DNA from: Flavobacterium sp. WV_118_3
Lineage (GTDB): Bacteria; Bacteroidota; Bacteroidia; Flavobacteriales; Flavobacteriaceae
Assembly: GCF_039778605.1 (NCBI RefSeq)
Contig: NZ_CP156060.1
Location: 417,501-481,500 of the forward strand
Reading direction: 5' to 3'
Length of the DNA: 64,000 bases
The notes beneath the pieces were generated by a model. That model saw only the letters and a list, made by a program, of their open reading frames with translations. It did not search any database and was not told where the DNA came from. Of this stretch, positions 34,020-42,994 are shown in pieces. The translations under genes were made by a program, and so were the position numbers. How positions within the stretch are numbered: position 1 is the stretch's first letter; each line of letters starts with the position of its first letter.

Positions 34020-34352
34020 CTATTGGTTTTGGCTGGTTATAATGGTTACTGCATCAGATAGTTCTGTCCAGGTACTATTTAATTCTTTTAAAAATTCGTG
34101 TCCTTCTTCGGTTAGGCTATAGTATTTTCTCGGTGGTCCGGAGGTCGATTCTTCCCAACGGTAATTTAATAATCCGTCGTTTTTTAACCGGGTCAACAAA
34201 GGGTATACGGTGCCTTCCACTACGAGTAGTTTTGCGTTTTTTAAGGTGTCCAGAATTTCGGATGTATACGCATCTTTTTCCTTGATCACGGAGAGGATGC
34301 AGAATTCCAGTATTCCTTTGCGCATCTGAGCTTTAGTGTTCTCAATGTTCAT
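34020..34352 (-). CDS. PadR family transcriptional regulator
   Basis: A 110-residue winged-helix repressor with KGILEFCILSVIKEKDAYTSEILDTLK, VVEGTVYPLLTRLKNDGLL (recognition helix) and GPPRKYYSLTEEGHEFL (wing). It is the short PadR-s type without a long C-terminal dimerisation extension. Together with PspC and DUF4870 it forms a common Bacteroidota arrangement, probably autoregulated. Confidence 0.92.
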   Translation of the reverse strand: MNIENTKAQMRKGILEFCILSVIKEKDAYTSEILDTLKNAKLLVVEGTVYPLLTRLKNDGLLNYRWEESTSGPPRKYYSLTEEGHEFLKELNSTWTELSDAVTIITSQNQ

Positions 34353-34386
34353 AGAATTTCTTTTTTGTGATTAAACTGTTCATTTT

Positions 34387-34421
34387 TTGATTGATGATTG
34401 ATGATGTGATTGATGATTGAT
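34387..34421. repeat. Two copies of TGATTGATGATTGAT before padR
   Basis: TGATTGATGATTGAT occurs at 34388-34402 and 34407-34421, between the DUF4870 stop and the padR start. A third copy lies at 34896-34910 just upstream of DUF4870. On the transcribed (minus) strand they read ATCAATCATCAATCA. Confidence 0.75.
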
Positions 34422-34424
34422 TTT

Positions 34425-34880
34425 TTATCGTAAAAAGTTGATGCTTAATGGATACTGGTATTTCTGCCCGTTACTGCTTTTTACCGCGGCATAAATCACC
34501 AGAAAAAACTCCATTACTTTTAAAAAGCAGAACAGGAGGATGGCAACTACGGCTACAATTACGATTCCCGAAATATTAGCGGTCGACATTTCGCGGATGA
34601 TGAGGTCGCTACCGTCAAAATTGCTAAATGAAATGTTTTTAAAAATCGTGTAGAGTAATACCGGTACCGATATTAACAATAGAATTAAAGAATACAATAA
34701 CATGCTTAATTGGAAATTAAGGGTTTGTTTACCATTGTAATCCACAAATTCGGATTTTTCTTTTTTAAAAGCCCAGATTAATATCGGGAAAAAATAATTC
34801 CCGAATGGAATAAAATACTGACTTAAGGTGCTTAGATGCATGATCGTCGCAGTGTTCTTTTCGTTAGTTGTTGTGTTCAT
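34425..34880 (-). CDS. DUF4870 domain membrane protein
   Basis: A 151-residue protein with the DUF4870 pattern: STLSQYFIPFGNYFFPILIWAFKKEKSEFVDYNGKQTLNFQLS (described by position 18-60), then two membrane segments (MLLYSLILLLISVPVLLY and IVIVAVVAILLFCFLKVMEFFLVIYAA) and a C-terminal KYQYPLSINFL. The role is unknown. It is the first gene of the PadR-PspC run. Confidence 0.86.
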   Translation of the reverse strand: MNTTTNEKNTATIMHLSTLSQYFIPFGNYFFPILIWAFKKEKSEFVDYNGKQTLNFQLSMLLYSLILLLISVPVLLYTIFKNISFSNFDGSDLIIREMSTANISGIVIVAVVAILLFCFLKVMEFFLVIYAAVKSSNGQKYQYPLSINFLR

Positions 34881-34895
34881 ACTACTATTGTTTTT

Positions 34896-34910
34896 TGATT
34901 GATGATTGAT
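34896..34910. repeat. Third copy of TGATTGATGATTGAT, before DUF4870
   Basis: Identical 15-mer to those before padR, 15 bp upstream of the DUF4870 ATG and downstream of its -7 box, so it lies in the predicted leader. Confidence 0.7.
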
Positions 34911-34953
34911 TCTCGTTTCTATAATACTATTGATTAGCTATTATTTTCTTATG

Positions 34954-34961
34954 CAAATATA
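34954..34961 (-). promoter_or_regulatory. Putative -7 element of the DUF4870-PadR-PspC operon
   Basis: Reads TATATTTG on the minus strand, an exact TAnnTTTG, 73 bp before the ATG. No -33 TTG at the usual distance. Confidence 0.38.
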
Positions 34962-35322
34962 TATCTAAAGGATGGTATCTTGTATTGCATAGTACATTAA
35001 TTTAACTTTTTTTTAACATTTTGAAATTGATGTGATTACGGTGTTTAAAAGGTTAATTGATTTGTAAATCAGGTTTTTATGTTTGAAAATAAGGAGGTGT
35101 AGCGTGTGATGCTATAAAAATTGAATAGTCGCCTTATTTTGTAAAAGGCGTTTATACAATATCGGAATTTAGGTTTATACCTTGAATGTATCTGTATTGA
35201 ATACCGGCATTTCTGCCGGCTTGGTACTGTTCTGGAATGTAGTGTTCTGCAATCAAAAGGAATTTAAGTAGCGTACGCAGTTAAAGAATGGCTATACGAA
35301 ACCGCTTTTTGCAGTAATTGGA
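34962..35322. other. Intergenic region without a gene
   Basis: About 360 bases. A short hairpin CCGGCA-ttc-TGCCGG (35205-35219) lacks a T tract. No coding frame or tRNA is seen. It separates the 35323 gene from the DUF4870 operon, and probably contains upstream promoter sequence for the latter. Confidence 0.5.
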
Positions 35323-36042
35323 TTAGTTGATAAAGTTAAAATCGGACATTTCCAGAGTCTTAGTGTCCTTAATTTTTTGTTTTTTAATAAGATAAAAATA
35401 GCCTTCAAAACGAGATACTTTTTTAGGTATCATTTCGGGCTGTTCATCATCAACCAGGTGTTTTTCGATGATATCATTGCCATCGACAAATACAGACGAA
35501 TAGCGTATGATCTTGTCTTTTGTTTGCCATTCATAGACAGAATAATTGCCTGTCGATTTTCCTTTGTATTTTTTATGCTGACCATAGTTGCTGCTCAGTT
35601 GTTTAATTAAGTCTTTTTGCTCTTTTTCGGTTACGATCATTGCAACGGCACAAACAACATAAATCTGATTGTTTTGATCAAGCACAAAACTGACACGATT
35701 AAAGGTTTGGTTTTTAAATGCGGCTGCTATATCCCTGTTGGAGGAAACCGTTTGATAAAATTCAGTTCTGATGATTCCCTTTTTAGGATTGTTTTCGTCT
35801 ATAAAGATGGTGTTTTTTGTAAAGGAATTTGGCGAACCATTTCGGGATGAAAATCGATAAGACTCGTAATCGGTATCGCTTTCATCTCTGTATTTCTCAG
35901 GAATAAGAACTTCAATTTTGGTGTTAAAATTAAAGTTCTCTAAATTAATGGGGGCTTCAGCAAGTGACTTCGTTTGGCCATGGCAAAAAATACCTGGAAA
36001 AAGTAAACTGAAGAGACATGCTATTTTTAGTTTTGGTATCAT
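35323..36042 (-). CDS. Exported protein, unknown
   Basis: A 239-residue protein. A signal peptide (IACLFSLLFPGIFCHGQ) is followed by a soluble domain with EVLIPEKYRDESDTDYESYRF, FYQTVSSNRDIAAAFKNQ and NYSVYEWQTKDKIIRYSSVF. No family recognised. It probably acts in the periplasm or outside the cell. It is flanked by noncoding DNA on both sides, so it is transcribed alone. Confidence 0.7.
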   Translation of the reverse strand: MIPKLKIACLFSLLFPGIFCHGQTKSLAEAPINLENFNFNTKIEVLIPEKYRDESDTDYESYRFSSRNGSPNSFTKNTIFIDENNPKKGIIRTEFYQTVSSNRDIAAAFKNQTFNRVSFVLDQNNQIYVVCAVAMIVTEKEQKDLIKQLSSNYGQHKKYKGKSTGNYSVYEWQTKDKIIRYSSVFVDGNDIIEKHLVDDEQPEMIPKKVSRFEGYFYLIKKQKIKDTKTLEMSDFNFIN

Positions 36043-36334
36043 TTTGTTAGTGATGATTAAAATTTAGGCTACCATTTAGCAGTTTTGTAAAAGTAAAGAA
36101 TTTTATTACAGAAGAGTGTGGGGAGCAATTTTTATTTAAGATTTTTAATAAGAAGAATGTCGTGTATAAAGATTGATGGTTATGGAAACTAAAGCAGGAT
36201 GTATTTTTGAAAGCATAAAAGTCTGTTGTAAATTCAATTCTTTTTTAGATATAGTTTTAATGTGCAAAAAGTAACTTTTGAATTTTATATGAGCGCATAG
36301 TATTTTTTGTATTTTTATAGAAAAATAAGGCTTT

Positions 36335-36787
36335 ATGAAATTTACACCTTCAAAATTAAACACCTTCTTATTCTTTAAGTTACCGTCTGCTTTTTGGAGT
36401 GGCGTACGTGTTCGGAAAATATCGGAGACTTCCTGCGAAGTAACGGTTAAGCACCGTTGGTTTAATCAAAATCCGTTTAATTCGATGTATTTTGCCGTTC
36501 AGGCAATGGCAGCCGAATTGACTACCGGTGCTTTGGTGATGTACCAGATTCAGCTTAGCGGAAAAAAGATTTCGATGCTTGTTGCGAATAATAAAGGTAA
36601 TTTTTCAAAAAAAGCACGAGGCCGGATTACGTTTGTTTGTAACGATGGTCATCTGATCGAAGAGGCAATTAAAAATACCATTGCTACCGGCGAAGGGCAA
36701 ACCTTCTGGATGAAATCGATCGGAAGAGACGAAAAAGGAGACCAGGTATCGGAAATGGAGTTTGAATGGAGTGTACGGATTAAGTAA
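36335..36787 (+). CDS. DUF4442 hotdog-fold protein (thioesterase-like)
   Basis: A 150-residue hotdog-fold protein: RVRKISETSCEVTVKHRWFNQNPFNSMYFAVQAMAAELTTGALVM (described by position 25-70) is the DUF4442/YiiD-C pattern, followed by a long-strand region. Relatives act on acyl-CoA or acyl-ACP. The substrate is unknown and the predicted catalytic Asp/Asn (N-PFNSMY) is present. Stands alone. Confidence 0.82.
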   Translation: MKFTPSKLNTFLFFKLPSAFWSGVRVRKISETSCEVTVKHRWFNQNPFNSMYFAVQAMAAELTTGALVMYQIQLSGKKISMLVANNKGNFSKKARGRITFVCNDGHLIEEAIKNTIATGEGQTFWMKSIGRDEKGDQVSEMEFEWSVRIK

Positions 36788-36932
36788 TCTTTTAAGGTTG
36801 ATTTTACTACGTTAAACCTAACTTAAATAACTTTTATATTCCCGATATAGCGTTTAAATTTGTAATAAAATGCTGAAAATGAAAAGAGTGTAAGCTTTAT
36901 TGTTGTCGGTGTTTTTGAAAAAGAAAGGGTGT

Positions 36933-37841
36933 ATGAAAGTATTAATTACAGGAGCTACCGGTTTAGTAGGTAAGGAATTGGTTGCGTTGCTGTTGCAAAA
37001 TGGTATTGCGATTCATTATCTCACTACTTCCCGGAAGAAAATTGAAAAAGAATCCTGTTACCACGGGTTTTTCTGGAATCCGGAACAGGGTATTATAGAT
37101 GAAAACTGCTTGTTGGGAGTGGATGTGATCGTACATCTGGCGGGCGCTTCCATTTCAAAACGATGGACTTCGGCCTATAAAGAAGAAATTATTGAAAGCC
37201 GGATTTTGTCGTCCAATCTTTTGTATAAAGTACTCAAAGAAAACCCAAATCAGGTCCGACAAATTATCAGCGCTTCCGCTATCGGAATTTATCCGGATAG
37301 CCAAACCATGCTATATAGTGAAGAATCGAAAGAAGTAAGTGATACGTTTCTTGGAAATGTAGTGTTCAAATGGGAAGATGCTGTCGATCAATTCCGTCGA
37401 CTCAATATAAATGTATGCAAACTCCGTTTTGGATTGGTGTTGTCCGATCAGGGCGGTGTTTTAATGGAAATGCTTAAACCTGTAAAAATGGGAATGGCGT
37501 CCGGTTTTGGTTCCGGTAAACAATTTCAGTCCTGGATTCATATTCACGATCTGGCCGATATGATTTATTTTGCAATGGAAAACAACTGGAATGGTGTTTT
37601 TAATGCCGTTGCGCCCAATCCCGTAACGAGTCAGGAAATGATAAAAGCAATCGCCGACGCGGTAAATAAAGAGGTGATTCTGCCGAATGCACCTCGTTTT
37701 ATAATGAAACTCATTCTGGGGGATATGCATATATTGCTGTTCGAAAGTCAGAAGGTGAGTGCGCAAAAAGCGCTGGATAATGGATTTCAGTTTAAATACA
37801 AATTCCTCGATAAAGCATTGGACAATCTGTTACGACCATAA
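36933..37841 (+). CDS. TIGR01777-type NAD-dependent epimerase
   Basis: A 302-residue SDR-fold epimerase-like protein (YfcH-like). It has ITGATGLVGKELVALLL, DVIVHLAGASISKRWTSAYKEEI (family mark LAGxxIxxRWT), ISASAIGIYPD, LRFGLVLSDQGGVL and a DUF1731-type C-terminal end (APRFIMKLILGDM...LLFESQKVSAQKALDNGFQF). Start chosen at ATG 36933 (MKVLITGATG) rather than a frame-compatible codon 33 bp upstream, because it places the nucleotide motif at the normal distance. The substrate is unknown. Confidence 0.88.
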   Translation: MKVLITGATGLVGKELVALLLQNGIAIHYLTTSRKKIEKESCYHGFFWNPEQGIIDENCLLGVDVIVHLAGASISKRWTSAYKEEIIESRILSSNLLYKVLKENPNQVRQIISASAIGIYPDSQTMLYSEESKEVSDTFLGNVVFKWEDAVDQFRRLNINVCKLRFGLVLSDQGGVLMEMLKPVKMGMASGFGSGKQFQSWIHIHDLADMIYFAMENNWNGVFNAVAPNPVTSQEMIKAIADAVNKEVILPNAPRFIMKLILGDMHILLFESQKVSAQKALDNGFQFKYKFLDKALDNLLRP

Positions 37842-37845
37842 AAAA

Positions 37846-37867
37846 AGTGCTGAAAATATTCAGCACT
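37846..37867 (-). terminator. Terminator of the YceI gene
   Basis: Perfect 9-bp stem AGTGCTGAA/TTCAGCACT with a 4-base loop and a T run on the minus strand (37840-37845), 30 bp after the YceI stop. Confidence 0.8.
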
Positions 37868-37897
37868 CCGTAGCATAATTGTAAGATGAAGTAATAA

Positions 37898-38563
37898 TTA
37901 TTTTGTTGCTTTTACGCTAACTTTTAATTCGATATCGTCATTGATAAATTTGTCTCCTAAATTGTCAAATACAGATTTGGATCCATAATTTACATTCCAT
38001 AATGTTCGGTTTATTGTAAAAGGCTCACTTTCGATGCTGATACCGTTGGCATCGGCAGTAATAGTAGCCGGGAATTTCACACTTTTCGTGATGTCTTTTA
38101 ACGTCAGGTTACCTTCAACCATTTTCTTTCCGGCTTCTTCGCTTACTTTGGTAATTTCAAATACCGCTTCCGGATATTTTTTGGTGTTAAAGAAATGATC
38201 CACATCGCTTTCTTTTCCAAGACCTTTTAAATGACCTTCCAAACTTGTTTTTTCGTCACCTTTTAAATCGGTTACGGCAATTGATGTCATGTCGATAAAA
38301 ACCTTTCCGGTTTCAATAACACCATCTTTGGCATATAGTTCACCATTTTTAATGTTGATCGTTCCGGTATGTTTTCCGGTTGGTTTGCTACCTACCCAGT
38401 TGATGGAAGATGCTTTGGCATCGACATTAAACTTTACGGCTTCGTTTGACGTAACAGGAGCTTCTACCGTTTCTTTAATCTCTGCTTCATTGGTCGTTTC
38501 TTTTTTACAGGAAGCCAGTGATAAAGTCGCTAAAACAAATAAACTTAAAATGCCTTTTTTCAT
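37898..38563 (-). CDS. YceI family lipid-binding lipoprotein
   Basis: A 221-residue lipoprotein (lipobox SLASC, Cys19) with the YceI lipocalin-like fold: ASSINWVGSKPTGKHTGTINIKNG, DLKGDEKTSLEGHLKG, FFNTKKYPEAVFEITKV, NLTLKDITKSVKFPATI and a C-terminal DDIELKVSVKA. Family members carry polyisoprenoid-like lipids in the envelope. Monocistronic, with its own terminator. Confidence 0.9.
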   Translation of the reverse strand: MKKGILSLFVLATLSLASCKKETTNEAEIKETVEAPVTSNEAVKFNVDAKASSINWVGSKPTGKHTGTINIKNGELYAKDGVIETGKVFIDMTSIAVTDLKGDEKTSLEGHLKGLGKESDVDHFFNTKKYPEAVFEITKVSEEAGKKMVEGNLTLKDITKSVKFPATITADANGISIESEPFTINRTLWNVNYGSKSVFDNLGDKFINDDIELKVSVKATK

Positions 38564-38764
38564 AAAAATAAATTTTTAGTTTCCACAAATCTATCGAAAC
38601 GAAACGAATAAATTCTTAAAATTATATTAAATTTCGATTACGAATCGCACTAAAAAGCCATTTTTATTGTGCTTCTTGTGGATGGAGATGACCTGTGAAT
38701 GGCCGGTAAAACCTTGTCTTTTTTGCAGTTAATAACGGTTTTTAAAAAATAGTTGGGTGACAAA

Positions 38765-38796
38765 TTGACATTTTTAAATATTTGGCAATACTTTTG
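38765..38796 (+). promoter_or_regulatory. Putative promoter of grpE-dnaJ
   Basis: TTGACA at 38765-38770 (TTG as -33) and the exact -7 box TACTTTTG at 38789-38796, 21 bp apart, ahead of the ATG by 29 bp. No CIRCE inverted repeat is seen. Confidence 0.6.
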
Positions 38797-38825
38797 CAAC
38801 CCAAATTAGCGATACAAACTGAAAA

Positions 38826-39392
38826 ATGTTCAAGAAAATATTTAAAAATATGAGCCAGGACAATACTGAAAACATAGAGAAACAAACAGCACAAGGTGAG
38901 AATACAGCAGAAAATCAGGCGATTCCACAACCGGAACTTACTGTTGAAGAACAATTGCAGGAAGAAATAGCGAAAGAAAAAGACAAATTCCTACGATTGT
39001 TTGCGGAGTTTGAAAATTATAAAAAACGAACTTCAAAAGAACGATTGGAGCTGTTTAAAACGGCTAATCAGGAAGTTTTACAGGCAATGTTGCCGGTATT
39101 GGACGATTTTGACAGAGCTTTGCCGGAAATCGCAAAAAACCTTGGTGACGAAAACCTGACAAAAGGAGTGACGCTGATTTATGATAAGTTAAAATCGACA
39201 TTAGTGTCGAAAGGCCTTGAAGAAGTAGAACTTAAAGCAGGTGATGCTTTTGATGCGGATTATGCAGAAGCCATTACCCTGATTCCGGCACCGTCGGAAG
39301 AATTAAAAGGGAAAATTGTGGATGTTATCGAAAAAGGATACAAACTTGGCGACAAAATTATCCGTTTTCCAAAAGTAGTGGTAGGACAATAA
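38826..39392 (+). CDS. grpE: Nucleotide exchange factor GrpE
   Basis: A 188-residue co-chaperone that releases ADP from DnaK. A charged N-terminal coiled region (EEQLQEEIAKEKDKFLRLFAEFENYKKRTSKERLELFKTANQEVL, described by position 43-86) precedes VLDDFDRALPEI and the beta-domain with KAGDAFDADYAEAITLIPAPSEELKGKIVDVIEKGYKLGDKIIRFPKVVV (described by position). The first residues (MFKKIFKNM) are the likely start. It lies 70 bp upstream of dnaJ; a hairpin lies between them. Confidence 0.96.
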   Translation: MFKKIFKNMSQDNTENIEKQTAQGENTAENQAIPQPELTVEEQLQEEIAKEKDKFLRLFAEFENYKKRTSKERLELFKTANQEVLQAMLPVLDDFDRALPEIAKNLGDENLTKGVTLIYDKLKSTLVSKGLEEVELKAGDAFDADYAEAITLIPAPSEELKGKIVDVIEKGYKLGDKIIRFPKVVVGQ

Positions 39393-39408
39393 AGCTTAAA
39401 AAACAGAA

Positions 39409-39438
39409 ACTCCGGAGGCATTTCAGTGCCTTCGGAGT
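39409..39438 (+). promoter_or_regulatory. Hairpin between grpE and dnaJ
   Basis: 12-bp stem ACTCCGGAGGCA/TGCCTTCGGAGT with one G-T pair and a 6-base loop, without a T run, so it is probably an mRNA processing or stability element rather than a full terminator. Confidence 0.45.
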
Positions 39439-39462
39439 ATTTCAATTGGAATAATTTGGTTT

Positions 39463-40593
39463 ATGAAAAAAGATTTTTACGAAATATTAGGTATTGATAA
39501 AAGCGCTTCTCCGGAGCAAATTAAAAAAGCGTACCGAAAAAAAGCGATCGAATATCATCCTGATAAAAATCCGGGCGATAAAGAAGCAGAGGAAAAATTC
39601 AAACTGGCTGCCGAAGCGTATGAAGTACTAAGTGATCCTGACAAAAAAGCACGTTATGATCAGTATGGTCATGCGGCCTTTGACGGTGCCGGTGGATTTG
39701 GTGGTGGCGGACATATGAATATGGACGACATATTTAGTCAGTTCGGGGATATTTTCGGAAGCGCTTTCGGTGGCGGATTCGGCGGTTTTAGCGGCGGATT
39801 CGGTGGCGGTGGCGGACAACGTCGTATGAAAGGGAGTAACCTGCGTATCAAAGTGAAATTAACACTGGAAGAAATCGCAAACGGCGTTGAGAAAAAAGTC
39901 AAAGTGAAACGTAAAGTTCAGGCGCAAGGCGTAACCTATAAAACCTGTCCAACCTGTAACGGTTCGGGTCAGGTGACGAAAGTGACCAATACGATTCTGG
40001 GCCGAATGCAAACCTCTTCTCCATGTCATACCTGTAGTGGTAGCGGACAAATAATCGATAGTAAACCGTCTAATGCCGATGCACAGGGAATGATTATGGA
40101 AGACGAAACAGTATCGATCAAAATTCCGGCCGGAGTAGTAGACGGTATGCAGTTAAAAGTAGCCGGAAAAGGAAACGATGCACCAGGCGGAAACAGCGTT
40201 CCGGGCGATTTGATCGTGGCTATCGAAGAGGTGGAGCACGAAAAATTAAAGCGTGAAGGCGAAAACCTGCACTACGATTTGTATATCAGTTTTCCGGAAG
40301 CCGCTTTGGGAACCTCAAAAGATATCGATACGGTAAACGGAAAAGTACGTATCAAACTGGAGGAAGGAATACAATCCGGTAAAATCCTCCGATTAAAAGG
40401 TAAAGGAATTCCAAGTCTGAACAGTTACGGTAGTGGTGATTTACTGGTACATGTTAATGTATGGACACCGAAAACACTGAACAAAGAACAGAAACAGTTT
40501 TTTGAGAAAATGTTGGAAGACGAACACTTTGTCCCGAAACCGGAAAAATCGGATAAATCATTTTTTGAAAAAGTTAAGGACATGTTTTCATAA
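39463..40593 (+). CDS. dnaJ: Chaperone DnaJ with half-sized zinc domain
   Basis: Hsp40 partner of DnaK. J domain with HPD (residues 32-34), a Gly/Phe-rich linker (about 75-122), two C-terminal substrate domains and a dimerisation tail. The central zinc region has only two CxxCxGxG motifs, CPTCNGSG (Cys162, Cys165) and CHTCSGSG (Cys188, Cys191), where classic DnaJ has four. One zinc can be held instead of two. The remainder looks full-length (376 residues). The region is otherwise well conserved, so loss of the second pair seems stable rather than an error. Confidence 0.94.
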   Translation: MKKDFYEILGIDKSASPEQIKKAYRKKAIEYHPDKNPGDKEAEEKFKLAAEAYEVLSDPDKKARYDQYGHAAFDGAGGFGGGGHMNMDDIFSQFGDIFGSAFGGGFGGFSGGFGGGGGQRRMKGSNLRIKVKLTLEEIANGVEKKVKVKRKVQAQGVTYKTCPTCNGSGQVTKVTNTILGRMQTSSPCHTCSGSGQIIDSKPSNADAQGMIMEDETVSIKIPAGVVDGMQLKVAGKGNDAPGGNSVPGDLIVAIEEVEHEKLKREGENLHYDLYISFPEAALGTSKDIDTVNGKVRIKLEEGIQSGKILRLKGKGIPSLNSYGSGDLLVHVNVWTPKTLNKEQKQFFEKMLEDEHFVPKPEKSDKSFFEKVKDMFS

Positions 40594-40615
40594 TGATTAT
40601 AAAAGTTATACTTTT

Positions 40616-40650
40616 GAAATTCACTAGCTAAGGCTGGTGAATTTCTTTTT
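40616..40650 (+). terminator. Terminator after dnaJ
   Basis: 9-bp perfect stem GAAATTCAC/GTGAATTTC with an inner AGC/GCT pair in the 12-base loop, then TTTTT, 22 bp after the stop. Confidence 0.7.
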
Positions 40651-40758
40651 CATAGCAATTTTTCCCATCCTTGCGAAAATCAGGGGTGGGTTTTTTTATA
40701 AGAATTAATCCTATTTGGTAACTATTTTTTACTTTTACAGAAATCTATAGTCAATCAA

Positions 40759-41682
40759 ATGAGTTCAATCTTAGAGGTTAAAAACGTTGTCAAGCAATAT
40801 GGTGACTACACGGCTTTAAACAGCGTTTCTTTAAAAGTTCCCAAAGGAAGTATATACGGACTGTTAGGTCCGAATGGTGCCGGAAAAACATCCCTGATCC
40901 GGATTATTAACCAAATTACCATGCCCGATAGTGGCGAGGTTATTCTCGACGGTGAAAAATTAGCACCACACCACGTACAACATATCGGTTATATGCCCGA
41001 AGAAAGAGGGTTGTATAAAACCATGAAAGTGGGCGAGCAGGCGTTATACCTGGCACAGTTAAAAGGACTTTCGAAAGCGGAAGCTAAAAAACAACTGCAA
41101 TATTGGTTCGAAAAACTGGAAATCGAGGGATGGTGGAACAAAAAAATCCAGGAGCTTTCCAAAGGTATGGCGCAGAAAATTCAGTTTGTGGTAACGGTGT
41201 TGCACCAACCAAAATTGTTGATTTTTGATGAGCCTTTTTCCGGTTTTGACCCGGTGAATGCCAATATTATCAAAGATGAAATCCTCGAATTAAAGAAAAA
41301 AGGATCCACCATTATTTTTTCAACGCACCGTATGGAAAGTGTGGAAGAAATGTGCGACGATATTGCATTGATTCATAAATCGAATAAACTGATCGAAGGA
41401 AAATTGATCGATGTAAAAAAAGAACACCGGACCAATGCTTTCGAAGTAGGAATTTTATCCGATAATATCGAACGGCTGATGTACGAACTGACACAACAAT
41501 TTACGCTGGAGCAAACTAATTTTAAATCACTTAACGACGAATTAAAACTGGAAGTGCAACTCGGAAACGGAACGCCGAATGCGTTGTTAAACATTTTAAC
41601 CCAAAATGGACAGGTAACCCATTTCGTGGAAAAAATACCAAGTGTAAACGATATTTTTATTCAAACTGTAAGCCGTAAATAA
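40759..41682 (+). CDS. ABC exporter ATP-binding subunit (NatA-like)
   Basis: A 307-residue ATPase with Walker A GPNGAGKTS, signature LSKGMAQKIQ, Walker B LLIFDEPFSGFDP and H-loop STHRMES. A C-terminal extension (about 220-307) fits the DUF4162-type domain of NatA exporters. Its last base overlaps the next gene's ATG, so it forms one exporter with the permease. The substrate (ions, lipids or peptide) is unknown. Confidence 0.92.
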   Translation: MSSILEVKNVVKQYGDYTALNSVSLKVPKGSIYGLLGPNGAGKTSLIRIINQITMPDSGEVILDGEKLAPHHVQHIGYMPEERGLYKTMKVGEQALYLAQLKGLSKAEAKKQLQYWFEKLEIEGWWNKKIQELSKGMAQKIQFVVTVLHQPKLLIFDEPFSGFDPVNANIIKDEILELKKKGSTIIFSTHRMESVEEMCDDIALIHKSNKLIEGKLIDVKKEHRTNAFEVGILSDNIERLMYELTQQFTLEQTNFKSLNDELKLEVQLGNGTPNALLNILTQNGQVTHFVEKIPSVNDIFIQTVSRK

Positions 41683-42986
41683 TGAGCGTTTTATCCCTAA
41701 TCATAAAAAGAGAGTTTATCGCCAAGGTGCGTAATAAATCATTTATCGTGATGACGTTCCTGAGTCCGTTGCTAATCGTGGGAATGTCATTTCTGATTGG
41801 CTATTTGGTCAATATGAATAATGCAGAAGTCAAAAAAGTAGCGATACACGACGAATCCGGAATCTTTAAAAAAGATTTCAAGGACACAGAGAAAACCGTA
41901 TATGTGGATTTGTCGGCAATGCCACTACAGGTCGCAAAAGATACGGCCAGTAAAAGTTACGAAGGATTGATCTACATTCCGAAAGTAAACAACCCAAAAG
42001 AATTGCTGACGAAGGTAGAATATATCTCAGACGACAGTCCAAGTATGGATTTTATCATGAGTATGGAAGAAGTAATTGATCATCAGTTAACGCAGAACAA
42101 CCTGAAAGAACTGGGATTTGATTATGATAAAATCGAAAAAGCCAAAACCAATGCCAGTATTCACCTGACGAAGTTTTCAGGCGAAGATAGTATTAAAGGA
42201 CTAAACGAGATCAAAATTGTCATTGGTTCGGCCTTTGGCTACCTGATTATGATGTTTATCATCATTTATGGTAACTTTGTAATGCGCAGTGTGATTGAGG
42301 AAAAAACCAACCGTATTATCGAAATTATCATTTCGTCGGTAAAACCGTTCCAACTAATGCTTGGTAAAATTATCGGGAATTCACTGGCGGGACTTTTACA
42401 GTTTACGATTTGGGCGATTGTGGGGATTACGTTGCTTGTTGGTGTGGCGTCCTTTTTTGGCGTTCAAACCGGAGCGCAGGCTTCGATCAATCCGGAAATG
42501 ATCAATGCTGCACAACAGGAAATGGGCGGAACTGTTCAAACGTATATCAGCGAGATATTCAAGCTCCCGTTAGGAACATTGGTAACTTGTTTTATCATTT
42601 ATTTTATCGGTGGCTACTTTTTATATAGCTCGCTATATGCTGCTATCGGTGCTGCCGTCGACAGTGAAACGGATTCGCAGCAGTTCCTGTTACCGATCAT
42701 TATGCCAATGATGTTAGGCGTATATGTTGGTTTCTTTACCGTAATGAACGATCCGCATGGAACCGTAGCAACCGTGTTTTCGTTTATACCGTTAACCTCG
42801 CCAATCGTGATGCTAATGCGTATTCCGTTTGATGTGCCATGGTGGCAATTGGTCATTTCGATTACGCTATTATTCGGAACGTTCCTGTTGGTGGTATGGT
42901 TTGCCTCCAAAATTTATAGAGTGGGAATTCTGATGTACGGTAAAAAACCAACCTGGAAAGAATTATACAAATGGCTTAAATATTAG
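41682..42986 (+). CDS. ABC-2 type permease (NatB-like)
   Basis: A 434-residue membrane subunit with one N-terminal transmembrane helix (FIVMTFLSPLLIVGMSFLIGY), a large extracytoplasmic loop of about 140 residues, then six transmembrane helices (for example GSAFGYLIMMFIIIYGNFVM, FTIWAIVGITLLVGVASF, LLPIIMPMMLGVYVGFFTV). It overlaps the ATPase gene by one base. NatB-type fold, substrate unknown. Confidence 0.9.
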   Translation: MSVLSLIIKREFIAKVRNKSFIVMTFLSPLLIVGMSFLIGYLVNMNNAEVKKVAIHDESGIFKKDFKDTEKTVYVDLSAMPLQVAKDTASKSYEGLIYIPKVNNPKELLTKVEYISDDSPSMDFIMSMEEVIDHQLTQNNLKELGFDYDKIEKAKTNASIHLTKFSGEDSIKGLNEIKIVIGSAFGYLIMMFIIIYGNFVMRSVIEEKTNRIIEIIISSVKPFQLMLGKIIGNSLAGLLQFTIWAIVGITLLVGVASFFGVQTGAQASINPEMINAAQQEMGGTVQTYISEIFKLPLGTLVTCFIIYFIGGYFLYSSLYAAIGAAVDSETDSQQFLLPIIMPMMLGVYVGFFTVMNDPHGTVATVFSFIPLTSPIVMLMRIPFDVPWWQLVISITLLFGTFLLVVWFASKIYRVGILMYGKKPTWKELYKWLKY

Positions 42987-42994
42987 CAAATACT

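Noticed and set aside
36145..36363. Minus-strand small protein before the DUF4442 gene
   Set aside because: Very AT-rich, overlaps the start of the real gene and shows no recognisable features.
38826..40593. HrcA/CIRCE control of grpE-dnaJ
   Set aside because: No TTAGCACTC-N9-GAGTGCTAA-like repeat in the upstream region.
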